From assembly GCF_003590095.1 (NCBI RefSeq), contig NC_039478.1, positions 7,254,001 through 7,318,000 on the forward strand: a stretch of DNA of 64,000 bases, in the 5' to 3' direction. The stretch's first letter is position 1, and every line of letters starts with the position of its first letter. Made by a program: the position numbers and the translations under genes. This DNA comes from Trichoplusia ni (Eukaryota > Arthropoda > Insecta > Lepidoptera > Noctuidae). Positions 1-10,400 of the stretch are shown one piece after another. The notes beneath the pieces were generated by a model, which made no database searches, was not told where the DNA came from, and saw only the letters and a list, made by a program, of their open reading frames with translations.

Positions 1-2
1 AA

Positions 3-476
3 TTACCATCGGTTATAGCTCCAGCACGGTTACGAGCATCTATAACAGCTGCTTAGTAAGTACTAAAGTTTTTTCTCCGCTCGTTAAAAAGCATTGACTA
101 TCTGTATCATCATGAATCTTCACAACAAAGATAATTGTAGTCCCTTTCGTCGATGTCCAAAAAACTACGATACCCACACATTTCCTTTAAAAAATTATAA
201 CTTCTGAAGTCACAAGTTGGTAAATATTCCAGTGTTCCTCGTCCCGTTTTGGCTGCCGTAGATGAAAGTAAAGGTATTGGTAGAGTGATGCGAAACACTG
301 GCGCTGCTTGGCAATTAACCCGTGCTCGTCGCTTCCGAAGTCCGAAGCCTCAAGTGCCACCCCCAGAAGCCACAGCGCCTCCCAGTTCTACCGCCCCTAT
401 GGCACGGAAAGATCTAGATATTCGCGTCAATAGATTTCTTAGAGACGAAGGCATGACGAAATATCTTGGTACTTAA
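3..476 (+). CDS. 3' end of an unrecognised gene (last two exons, partial)
   Basis: Two exons join in phase: 3-55 (donor GTAAGT at 56) and 233-476 (acceptor TTCCAG), ending in TAA. The joined frame is open for about 98 residues and the 5' part lies outside the window. The tail contains an Arg-rich stretch (LTRARRFRSPKP), a Pro/Ala/Ser-rich low-complexity segment, and a charged end terminating in TKYLGT. An AATAAA at about 593 could be its polyadenylation signal. I recognise no domain and assign no function. The consistent phase across a GT-AG intron argues for a real gene end rather than a chance frame. Confidence 0.5.
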
Positions 477-768
477 TACAATAATATGGATTTAAGTTGA
501 CTATGTTAAATATTTCACTTGTAATATATGATTTTGAATCCTTACTTTTATTAAAATAATATTGATTTGACTTGCTAATGTTTTATTAAAACAATAAAAT
601 ACCTTGTCCCGCTGTCTGTTTAGAAAACTACATTGGCATTGAACAGAAGATACCCACTGAATACAATTTCAGATGAACATGGTTATAAAGTTAATATTTT
701 TCATCATAAAAACGAAAAAGAAGCTGAACGGCTTATCCCACTACAATACCTACTACACGCCTAAAGTA
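477..768. other. Gap between the unknown gene and the transposon
   Basis: AT-rich 3' flank with a candidate poly(A) signal at about 593. A short open frame runs from a TTTCAG at 665-673 to a TAA near 763 and could be one more exon, but nothing else supports it. The TA target site of the adjoining transposon is at 767-768. Confidence 0.4.
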
Positions 769-860
769 AGGCCAACCAGACGTGATAAAAAATGTAAACA
801 AATTTTCCGGGCATAAAAATCATTTTTATTTGAATAAATGTTATACTTAAAGTTCGAATT

Positions 861-3032
861 TTAATTGCTGTCGTCTGTACTCGATAAAAATGATTCGGTT
901 GAAGAGTCCGCATCAGCTATGTTTATGATAAAACTATCTATGGTATTATCAATCATGTTGTCAATCTTATTATAAAAATTGTCCTCGACTTTTATAACAT
1001 GATTCACACAATTTCGCCATTTATCTATACTAATATATAAAGCTGAAGAGTTTGTTTGTTTGTTTGTTTGTTTGTTTGAACACGCTAATCTCAGGAACTA
1101 CTGGTCCAAATTGAAAAATTCTTTTTGTGTTGAATAGACCATTCATCGGGGAAGGCTTTAGGCTATAAACCATCACGCTGCGACTAATAGGAGCGAAGCC
1201 ACAATGGAAAATGTGAAAACAACAGGGCAGGTTAAATCATAACTTATATCTTCTACCCACGGGGACGAAGTCGCGGGCAACAGCTAGTCAGGAGATATAC
1301 GTTGGATACCCTCTTGGAGCAATTTCTTCACGTCTTCAAATTTAAAAGTAGTATTATTGCGAGCTACGTGGCCCTTTATGTCAGCCCATACGAGCTCAAT
1401 GGGATTTAGCTCGAAATGGTAAGGTGGCAGTCTTAGGACCTCCACCTTAAAATTTTTTGCGAGCTCATCCACAGCGTATCTTTGGTTGTTCGGCTTTACG
1501 TTATTCACTATCTCTAAAAGTTCTGACTTTACGTCTTTTTCATCATAGCTTAGTTCTTTGTTACGCAGCCATTCTTGTATACTTGTTTTGCTCCATGCTG
1601 TGGTGGGTGTTTTTTCTTGTCGCCTACTGTGGTAAGGAGCATTGTCCAGTACCACTACCGCATGTTCACCAAGTTTTGGTAAAATATTTTCAAACCACTG
1701 CTCAAAGCGGTTCGCATCCATTGACTCGGGGTAATCACCTGTATTTTTTGATTCAAATACCTCATCCACCCCCTCTACGAAACCATTTTCATTTCCTATG
1801 TGCACCACAATCAGTCGTCTGCCCTTTGAAGTAGGATTCTTTGCACCCGTACTCAGTCCCTCCATAAAAGCTTGCCGTTTTGAAGTTATTGTGTTGTCCA
1901 CGGAAGTTTTTGAACCAGTATGCCCTGAAACTGAAACAATCAGTTTTACATTACCAGTAATATGCTCTGCCGTAAATTTTAATTATTTTTGTAAGTTATC
2001 TTCTTATTTTGTGGGCTGCAAGGCTTATCGATCCAAGAAACGAGAGAACAACAAATAAAGTGACTTTCTAGTATGTGTCCCGATGTCTGTTTGAACCGAA
2101 GCCGCTACCAACGCGGCAACGGAGGCATTTACCACCAAGACTAAGTAAAGTAAGGGCAAAAGCTAGTATTTATTAGCATAATAAAAGCACATTATTTTAA
2201 CAAACCTGCATTCACCCATGTTTCATCCATATAGAATATAGGGCGATTCTCCGTTCGGTATTTTTTAATCTTTCTTAAATAATTCTTTCGCCATAGTCTA
2301 ATGTCGTCTCTGTCTATTAAAGCATTCATTCCTTGTCGTTTTATATACTTAAATTTTAAATGTTTTAGTATTTTCTGAAATGTCGATCTCTTAAAGTTAG
2401 GTAATTCTTTATCATCATTGACAGCTTGGAGTACTTTTTTTAATGTAGGTATTTCGCTTTTCATATAAAAGCCATGAACTTTCTTTCGTATGGCCTGTTT
2501 ATCAAACTCGTCCAATTTTTCCGAGAATGTGACCCTTTTTTTGGTTTTTGATGGGCTTTGTAGATTCCCAGTTGTTGCATATTCTTTTATAATTCTATAT
2601 ACGGAAGCTTCTCCTATGCCCAAAATGCTCGCTGTTTTCTGTATAATACTTGTTTTGTACGGATATTCATCAGTAGGCCAAGTTTGCTTCACGTAATTGT
2701 GCACATTAACGACCATTCCTTTTTCATTAGATGTAAAATACGTCCGCTGTAAATAAAATAATGTGAGGAATGGTCAAGTTTTCTTATTCTATAAAAAAAA
2801 AAGATCTTTATTGGGTATGTAACCTTAAAAATCAAAATTATGGTAGTGGGTCAAGTGTTAAATATATATATATTTTTTTAAGGATCTACATATGGACACT
2901 TAAAATAAGAACTAAAAAACAAAAACAATAATTAAAACAATGCATAAAAAAATAACTTACCTTTTGACGCTTTTTACCTGGTGAATTGATTTCTTTCAAA
3001 GGTTCTCCAGAGCCGCCAGGCTGAGATTCCAT
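861..3032 (-). pseudogene. DD82E transposase, three coding exons, interrupted by a Helitron
   Basis: Exons in reading order: 3032-2961, 2746-2206, then 1924-1288 continuing at 1023-861 once the inserted element at 1024-1287 is ignored. Both introns are GT-AG. The combined frame is 470 codons with no other stop. The N-terminal half holds helix-turn-helix DNA-binding sequence. The catalytic residues are visible: D in FYMDETWV, D in VVLDNAPYH, E in ELNPIELVW. As it stands, translation stops in the TAG of the inserted element, at ...ISPD. That removes the C-terminal 54 residues (KWRNCV..., then an acidic tail), although all three catalytic residues stay upstream. It is therefore a truncated gene with an otherwise intact frame; whether the short form works is unknown. 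Confidence 0.8.
1024..1287 (+). mobile_element. Helitron-like non-autonomous element (family 1, copy 1)
   Basis: It starts TC and ends CTAG, lying exactly between A (1023) and T (1288), as Helitrons do. It carries a (GTTT)n run near the 5' end, the block CGCTAATCTCAGGAACTACT (here with one change), and a 3' end CGCGGGCAACAGCTAG. Other copies are at about 20071-20277, 37454-37736 (diverged) and 49631-49895. The type resembles the lepidopteran Lep1-like Helitrons. It inserted into the transposase gene and supplies its premature stop. Confidence 0.8.
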
Positions 3033-3379
3033 AATTAAAATCAACAACTAAGTTGGTACTCAGAATAACAGCAAGAATTATAATCAGAAACGGAATAATA
3101 ACAAGAAAAAAAAAACAAATAAATACGGAAACGAAAAAATATATATCACTTCCAATGCAATCCAGACAGGAATGAAATAGGTCACAAAATGACAAATAGA
3201 CTGCATTCTTTTACCACGACACACTACGAGAGGCGTCAACGACTAACTGACGCCATAAATGCGCGTACGAGTGATAAGGACAGGGATAATCATCCTTCGC
3301 TATCGCAATGTAACTTAGTAACGGTCCGCTTATTTACGTTTTTTATCTCGTCTCGTTGGCCTTACTATAATTTATAATA

Positions 3380-3698
3380 AGGCCAACCAGAAGAGATAAA
3401 GAATGTGAACAAATTTTCAGGAGTTCATAACATTTTTATTTGAATAATCTATTATAAAGTTCCAATTTTGTCAAAAATGAAGGAATGAACTTGTTCACAA
3501 CACGGTGGACCAAATGTTGACAACTGTCGTATTGACTGCTTTCTTGTACCACGAAACACATCATGAGAGCTGTCATCGACCAACTGATGCCATAACTGCT
3601 CGTACGAGTGATAAGGAAAGGGATAAGAATCCCTCACTATCGCAATGTAACTCAGTAACGGTCTGCTTGTTTACGTTTTTATCTCGTCTGGTTGACCT
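3380..3698. mobile_element. Internally deleted non-autonomous (MITE-like) relative of the DD82E transposon
   Basis: A 319 bp element bounded by TA (3378-3379 and 3699-3700), with inverted ends beginning AGGCCAACC and AGGTCAACC. About 100 bp of its left side match the left end of the neighbouring transposon (from 769). About 180 bp of its right side match that element's right end (from about 3185), including the shared GTACGAGTGATAAGGA block. It has no coding sequence and presumably depended on transposase supplied in trans. Confidence 0.8.
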
Positions 3699-3817
3699 TA
3701 CTACTGAACTAAGTGACTGAACTGAAGTTTGAAAGTTGTGTGAAATCTATACATATGAGTCAATTCTGTACAATGAAAATATTGAAAAAATAAATAGCAA
3801 TCCAATCCAAACATGCG

Positions 3818-4564
3818 ATTTCAAAAAAAATTGTCTGTCTGTCTGTATGTATATTAGGCATCACGTGAAAACTAACGGTTCGATTTCGATGAAACTTGGT
3901 ATAATTGTACCTCATTATAGTGGGATAAAATGGGATACTTTTTAAAGATTTTATCCTGGAAAAATAAGTAGAAAAAAAAATCTATTTTTTTCATTTCTAT
4001 CCATCATCATCGGCCTAGTCTTTTCCCAACTATGTTGGGATCGGCTACCAGTCTAACCGGTTTCAGATAAGTATCAGTGTTTTACAAGGAGCGACTGCCT
4101 ATCTGACCGCCTCAACACACTTACCTGGGCTACACGATACCCCTTGGTTAGACTGGTTGTCAGACTTTACAAGCTTCTGACTACCTGTAACGACTGTCAA
4201 AGATGTAGGAATAACAGCCGGGACAATAATAATATGTAAATACAATAATAATATTTAAATACATATTATAGTACGTACGTAGTTTAATTTTTGCAAACTT
4301 TTCGTTACTGTCAGTAATTTACTGCTACATGCTACTTATCAAGGTCGGAATTACTATGAAAAAAATACTACTACTACATACAGTACGCGAGCTCAGCAGC
4401 AGTAGCTAATAAGTATAAGAGAGAATAATTATTATAGGCCCAGCCGTATTTGGGTCCGATAGATATTTATAAGATGTAATTTTGTCAGAGTTACTCAAAA
4501 TGGAGAAATAACCATCCACGCGATGACCGACATCTGCGTGGACGGAGTCGCGGGCGGAAGCTAG
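3818..4564 (+). repeat. Nested lepidopteran repeats, Helitron-like outer element
   Basis: The left part has a TGTC run followed by a block of the type CGATTTCGATGAAACTTGGT. The right end reads GACGGAGTCGCGGGCGGAAGCTAG followed by T, a Helitron-type 3' end. Between them, about 4004-4215, sits a different dispersed repeat (ATCATCATCGGCCTAGTC... GGAGCGACTGCCTATCTGACC). I know this as a common lepidopteran repeat, perhaps a LINE tail. No coding sequence is seen in this stretch. Confidence 0.6.
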
Positions 4565-4786
4565 TTTTAAATATTTTTTAATTCTATTTCAGCTGGCAAA
4601 ACCACACCTTAGCACTGGCAATTCTAGCATCACTGACAAATGAAAATTGACATACAAACAAATAATCTGCTGACTTTGCTGTCATGTGTCAATAAAAATA
4701 ATCTTAAAAATTTAAAATAAATGACTTGCTATTGATAAACTAAACAAAAATTGATAAGTTACTTATACCTTAGTTCCAAATTCGCC

Positions 4787-6106
4787 ATGGGTCTTTTACC
4801 TTTCTCAAGAAGTACATTTGCAGCCGTAAACCATTGTAGAAAAGGCTGCATCAAATTAAACCAGCCGGTGCGGAATTTAATATCAAAACAATTGATTTAT
4901 CGAGAATTTGGTGATCCTCTACATGTCGTAAAGTTCATGCAAAGCGAGGTACCACCTCTGGGAGACCAAGATGTACTTGTCCGCATGTTAGCGGCACCGA
5001 TCAACCCAGCTGATATAAACACTATACAAGGTATTAAACTGTAAATATGTAGGAGCTTCTTTTATTATTATTTTTTTAACATTGAAATGTGTGTTATGTC
5101 TGACCTCAAGAATTCTAAAGGTATTTTTGTTTCCTATTATTACATTAGAACATAGTATGAATCTTTACATATTAAAGTAGATGTAGCTTTACTACATTAA
5201 TCCAATAGTTAAATGTTTTTATATTTATGTATATCTAATATTCTAGGTAAATACCCGGTCAAAGTCCAACTTCCATGTGTGCCTGGAAATGAAGGTGTAG
5301 GAATTGTCGAAGAGGTTGGTAAGAATGTTTCAGGACTCTGTCAAGGAAATAAAGTTATCGTCACAAAACCTGTGCAAGGTACTTGGAGGGATATAGCAAC
5401 ATTTAAAAAGGATGCCTTGATGGTGATCCCTGATGATCTAGGTCTAGTAGAAGCTGCTACACTCACAGTTAATCCATGCACTGCTTATAGAATGCTTACA
5501 GATTTTAAAACAGTCCGAGATACGGACAATGTTGTAATACAGAATGGTGCCAATAGTGCATGTGGCCAAAATGTAATACAACTATGTAAAGCATGGGGTA
5601 TTAAAAACATCAACATAGTCCGAAACAGACCTGAGATAAATGAATTAAAGGACTATTTACTCAACTTAGGTGCAACATATGTACTTACAGAAGAAGAAGT
5701 GAGAAAAACAACTATATTTAAGGATAAGAAAATTGACAAGCCTATTCTTGCCTTAAACTGTGTTGGAGGGAAAAATGCATTAGAAATGTCAAGACACTTG
5801 CAACACTCCGGCAAGATGGTCACCTATGGAGGCATGTCAAGAGATCCCGTGACAGTACCAACATCAGCATTTATTTTCAAAAACTTGTCTTTCTTTGGTT
5901 TCTGGATGACAGTATGGAATGAGAAAAGTGATCCTGCTGAAAAGGAAAAAATGATGTGTGAATTAATTTCACTGATCAGTGAACAGAAATTAAAAGCCCC
6001 TGTACACAAGATGATCAAATTTGATAAGTATGAAGAAGCTATTGGCAATACTTTGACCACTCAGGGTTTTATTGGCTGTAAATATATTCTTGACTTTAGT
6101 ATGTAG
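4787..6106 (+). CDS. MECR: Mitochondrial enoyl-[acyl-carrier-protein] reductase (trans-2-enoyl-CoA reductase)
   Basis: Exons 4787-5030 and 5247-6106 (GT-AG) give 367 residues, the usual family length. The enzyme performs the NADPH-dependent last step of mitochondrial fatty acid synthesis, which feeds lipoic acid production. ATG 4787 lies in a good context (GCCATGG). The first 35 or so residues are rich in Arg, Lys and Ser with no acidic residue, as in a mitochondrial targeting peptide. APINPADIN, GKYP with Tyr84 (equivalent to the catalytic Tyr94 of human MECR), GTWR, NPCTAYRML, the nucleotide-binding NGANSACGQ (181-189) and LNCVGGK are all present. AATAAA at about 6137 is a likely poly(A) signal. 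A second copy of the terminal exon follows at 6290. Confidence 0.93.
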
Positions 6107-6289
6107 ACAATGTTGCATTGTGTTAGGCTGTTAAAATAATAAAATAGTTTATTGTATTTAATTGTTTTATTTTATTTTAAACAATAATTTCTTGACGTTA
6201 AACAGAACCGAGCGTATTAAATAAAAAAATATACTTAGATCTTATATTATAATACTAAAATGGGAAATAATTAGAATGTTTAATTTCAG

Positions 6290-7137
6290 GAAAACAGCCC
6301 TCCCTTCCCCCTTTACCAAGTGTGCCTGGAGATGAAGGTGTTGGAGATGTTGTGGAAATTGGCAGACACGTCAATAGAGTTGATCTTGGTGACAGAGTAG
6401 TACTATCATCCAGGTTGCTTGGCTCCTGGCGATACTACGGTATTTATCATGAAACTGATGTTCACGTTGTTTCTCATAATCTTCCTCTTGCTGAAGCTTG
6501 TATGCTAACAATCGCTCCATGTACAGCATACAGGTTACTTAAAGATTTTAGATCTATGAAGAATGGCGATACTGTAATTCAAAACGCGGCCAATAGTCCA
6601 TGTGGTCAATGTATAATACAGCTCTGTAAGGCTATGGGCATTAATACTTTTAACATTGTTGCCAATCATTGTGGATATGAGGCTGTCAAGAAGTATCTTT
6701 TAAAAATGGGTGCTACTGCAGTATATACTTTAGAAGAAGCTGAGGAACTTTCGGGTCTCGATACGTCTTTAACCAGACCGGTGTTGGCCTTAAATTGTTT
6801 AGGAGGAAGATACGAAGATGTAATGCTGAAACTGCTCGAAAAAAAAGGTGTTATAGTATATTATGGGTGCGCCCAAGATTTGCCTATGGTAAAACAATTT
6901 TTACGTAACGACGCAGAGTTTTACAAATTTAGTTTAAGTGAGTGGGAAGCCTGTGCGACCTGTGTTGAGAAAGACATTATGTACAAGGAATTAATACAGC
7001 ATATGGTCATTGGGAACCTATACGCACCTGTTCATCAAGCAGTAGAGCTAAAAGATTATGTTTTCGCTTTAAAAAATACTGTAAACTGTGAAGCATTTGC
7101 GACGCTTAATTATGTATTTGATTTTACACTACCTTAA
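6290..7137 (+). CDS. Second MECR-like terminal exon (alternative 3' exon or headless paralog)
   Basis: This intact 848 bp exon is preceded by a TTTCAG acceptor and ends in TAA. It is homologous along its length to MECR exon 2 and has the same entry phase, so splicing MECR exon 1 (ending 5030) to 6290 gives an open frame of 363 residues. No first exon of its own fits in the 183 bp behind the preceding stop. The nucleotide-binding motif is kept (NAANSPCGQ), as are PCTAYRLL and LNCLGGR. The tyrosine of GKYP is glutamine here (GKQP), YGGM has become YGCA, and GFWMTVW is lost. It may therefore bind NADPH without being a normal reductase. A poly(A) signal AATAAA is at about 7193. Confidence 0.75.
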
Positions 7138-7460
7138 CATGGCAGCATTAAAAAATCGTCTAAAAAAAGTGAACGCAACCTATGTCAAAAAAAATAAAAT
7201 CAAGTGTCAACTCTGACTGTCAAAGTGACTGTTTACAAATCTACGAATTTCCTTCTATTATTTATTTTTATAATATTAAACTCGTTTTTCAACTAAGAAT
7301 GGCAGTATTTTACTTCTGAAAGTATATTTAGTATGTGAAATGTCTATGTTTTGTTAGTCGCGTAGGATAGTAATATAAAATAGTTAAGTAATAGTACGAA
7401 AAGCTCGATTATTCGTAGGTTATCAGATTATAGAAATATTATTAACTCTTTTATATAAAA
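7138..7460. other. Intergenic region upstream of the zinc-finger gene
   Basis: AT-rich spacer holding the 3' flank of the second MECR exon and presumably the promoter and 5' UTR of the zinc-finger gene. No clear core promoter motif is visible. Confidence 0.4.
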
Positions 7461-10400
7461 ATGGATAAAAATACTTATGAAACTTATGAGTTTTTACCAG
7501 CGAGTAGTAATGAAGCTGATACAGATCAGTTCGTTGTAGTTCAAGATGATGGCACTTTTCTGTGTAAGTATTTTTCTATTTCTCTATTTCTATTTTTCTA
7601 TTTTTCTATTTCTCACAGAAGGTACGCATACGAATGTATCTCTCAAATGTATAAAATAAGTCGATTGTGCGATGGGATATAGTTCATTTCTGATAACACA
7701 TTAAATTAGCTTAATACAAATGCAACATTTTAATTTTAAACAATAATTGCACATGTTTTATGTTCCTTTGAAATATTGATAAGATCTTTACTCTATTATA
7801 TCTAACAATATTTCCAATAATTTTAAAACTACTGCCTCAATAAACCTCATGCCTTCAATACTAATATAATCTCTAAAATAATTATATTTTTCAGTAAACA
7901 GACAGATCCAGTATGTAGCTCAAGTCCAGAATGTGAAGGAAGTGTTGGAGGATGTTCAGCCGTGCACTGTGTATGGTGTGTCCTCACAACAGTTCTTTGT
8001 TGATGTTGACAACCCTGGAGAACTCATATCTGTATCAGGTAGGTAATATTAATGATGTCCTCATCAACCCTTAAGCAAATGTAAGCATGTGAATCAAACA
8101 AACTTTTATTTTTAAGTAATTAATAGGCCAGGTTCAATCCCAGCACAGGCTGATAAAAATGTGACTATATAAAAACTGTAAAATATGTTCAAGAAACATG
8201 TATTTTTAAATGTTTGATTTTGGAATTGCCAACATGCACTGAGCAAGAATGGTGCTTAATCAATAATGCTTATTGCAAATATAAGAGAAGACCTGTGTGC
8301 AGTTGTGAGACATTTATCAGCTGATATTATTATTGTTAAAAGCTGCAAAATCATGCAACAAACTTTTTAAACATATAACTTCCATATTTATTTTCAACTG
8401 TTTGTAATTATAATGGTTATTTTCTTTCAGATCCATTTATACTACCAGAAGGAGAGAATAGTTTATATACCAACAGTTATCTGTTACAACCAAGCTCAAG
8501 CAACACTACTGAGCAGGTATTTATCAAAATATATTTATTCAGTTACAAATTGAATATGTAAAGTCCGGGAACACAAGTCTTTTTAGTCCCTAAGTTACAT
8601 TAATTAATTGTGCTACTTAATGCCTACCTCACTCAACAATATACTATCAATATCATAGCAATAATAAGCTGTATTCATGTTGAACAGATAACTTTCATCT
8701 TGATATGTAACAAGTAAACAAAAGAAATAAGAATCTGTTATTTGATGCTCATATTTATAATAATAAGTATCATATATTTATTTGTATTCCTTTCAGATGG
8801 ATGAAGATGTTGTAGTGAATCACTTCAACAAACAGCCCAGCACACAGGATGTTGATGTTGATGTAGTGACACATAACTCCAAACAGGGGAATAATTTTAC
8901 TGAGGTAATTTGATCATTTGCTCTTATATTTGTTTATAAATACAAACACCCTTGACATGATGATCTGGAAAAAGCAACATCCAAAATCAATAATATAATC
9001 TCTGTATGTCTTTAAATTGCATGTCTCATTATGCTTGACCTTTATGTATTAAACAGTCAATTTTTCTCATTAAATTACAGATAACATTAAGTGATGAGCA
9101 GTATCGCACATTAGAGCAAAAAGGCTGGATACTATTGGAGTCAAATGACAAAATATTTGTACTTGATACATTGGGGCTTCACGACATCACCAGTAACGAT
9201 AGTATGTAAACAATATTATTTATTCTACTCACTACTTTAAATGTCAAGGCATAGACTTCAAAAGGCCATGTCTTGTACTGATATTATTGTATTTGTGGAA
9301 GAGAGACGCCAGTCTACGCCGTGAAGTGCGCTGTCACGCTTCCACAATTGTAACAGTATACCTTAACGGATTATGGCAGGTTCCCTGATAGAGTTTTAAA
9401 GTAACTTTTTTTTTACAGAACTGATCCAAAAATTGAGAAACGACATCCATAATGGTTCCAGTGAGGGGTACTTATCATGATCAGTATTAACCTTCGTGTT
9501 ATTCTATGTAATTCATATTACTCATCACATTGATTGGGTTCCGTCAATTTACAGGACAATTAAACCAGGAAACGTGGCGAATGCGTTTGCAAACATAGTG
9601 ACGGAAACCGAACCTTTATCAGATCCACAAGAGACGGTTAATTTTATCATTAGCAATGATAAGGACGAGAATATTCAAACAGTACAATTCGTAGTTGGCA
9701 ACAAAGGTGCGTGTTTACGTTTACGTGTTTGATTACCACTCCTTTTTTTCGCATATTGAAGACAAGCAGTGGAAAGAACATTGGCTGGCATTATTATTAT
9801 AAGTTTATTTCAGTGTGTACATAGGTCACACACGGTCACAGCCAGTTACAATTAATACTCACACTATCGCAGTATCGCACTCGCATCATAGATGCGTCTG
9901 TAATAAACCTATACTTTTTTTACAAACAGAAAATACGTCTGACTGGAACTCATCAGAAGCAGATCCTGAAATAGAAACTGTGGCCGGAGCACGAAAACTA
10001 TTCTTAGACGGAGCTAAAGAAATACAATTAAACGAAACTAATTCAATTAAAATTAAGACGAAATTCAATTTTAGAGGTTCGTAATTTTTTTACCGACACT
10101 TATTATTACTTAGGGTAAATGGGTTGGTGAAATCAGATAAGCATATAATCAGATATACTAATAAACCATTGGTACTTAGCTGCATCCAGTAGGACTGGCC
10201 AACCCCAACATAGTTGTGAAAAGGCTAGAATGATAATGACTTTTAGAGAACTATTATGACTTCGCCCTTTTCAATCTTCGTTTTAGATATTCCGGATAAG
10301 ATAATCTTGGGGACATCAGTAAATGGAAAGCAATTGATTGCTAAAGTGACAAGACCGGCAAATAAACAGGATGACGCACCCAAAAACGTTGCTGATCCAC

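Larger units (their letters stand above)
769..3362 (-). mobile_element. Full-length DD82E Tc1/mariner-type (Sailor-like) DNA transposon
   Basis: The ends are imperfect inverted repeats of about 32 bp with roughly four mismatches. Both begin AGGCCAAC and each is flanked by TA (767-768 and 3363-3364), the target duplication of the IS630-Tc1-mariner superfamily. Inside, on the minus strand, is a three-exon transposase gene. Its second and third catalytic residues are separated by 82 residues by my count, which matches the family described as DD82E/Sailor. A Helitron-like element occupies 1024-1287. The subterminal regions are shared with the short element at 3380-3698. Confidence 0.8.

Noticed and set aside
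655..765. Open frame ending ...LIPLQYLLHA after a TTTCAG
   Set aside because: It has an acceptor-like site and a stop but no partner exon in the window, so it cannot be told from chance.
1457..2058. Plus-strand open frames opposite the transposase
   Set aside because: They are shadows of the minus-strand coding exon and have no family resemblance.
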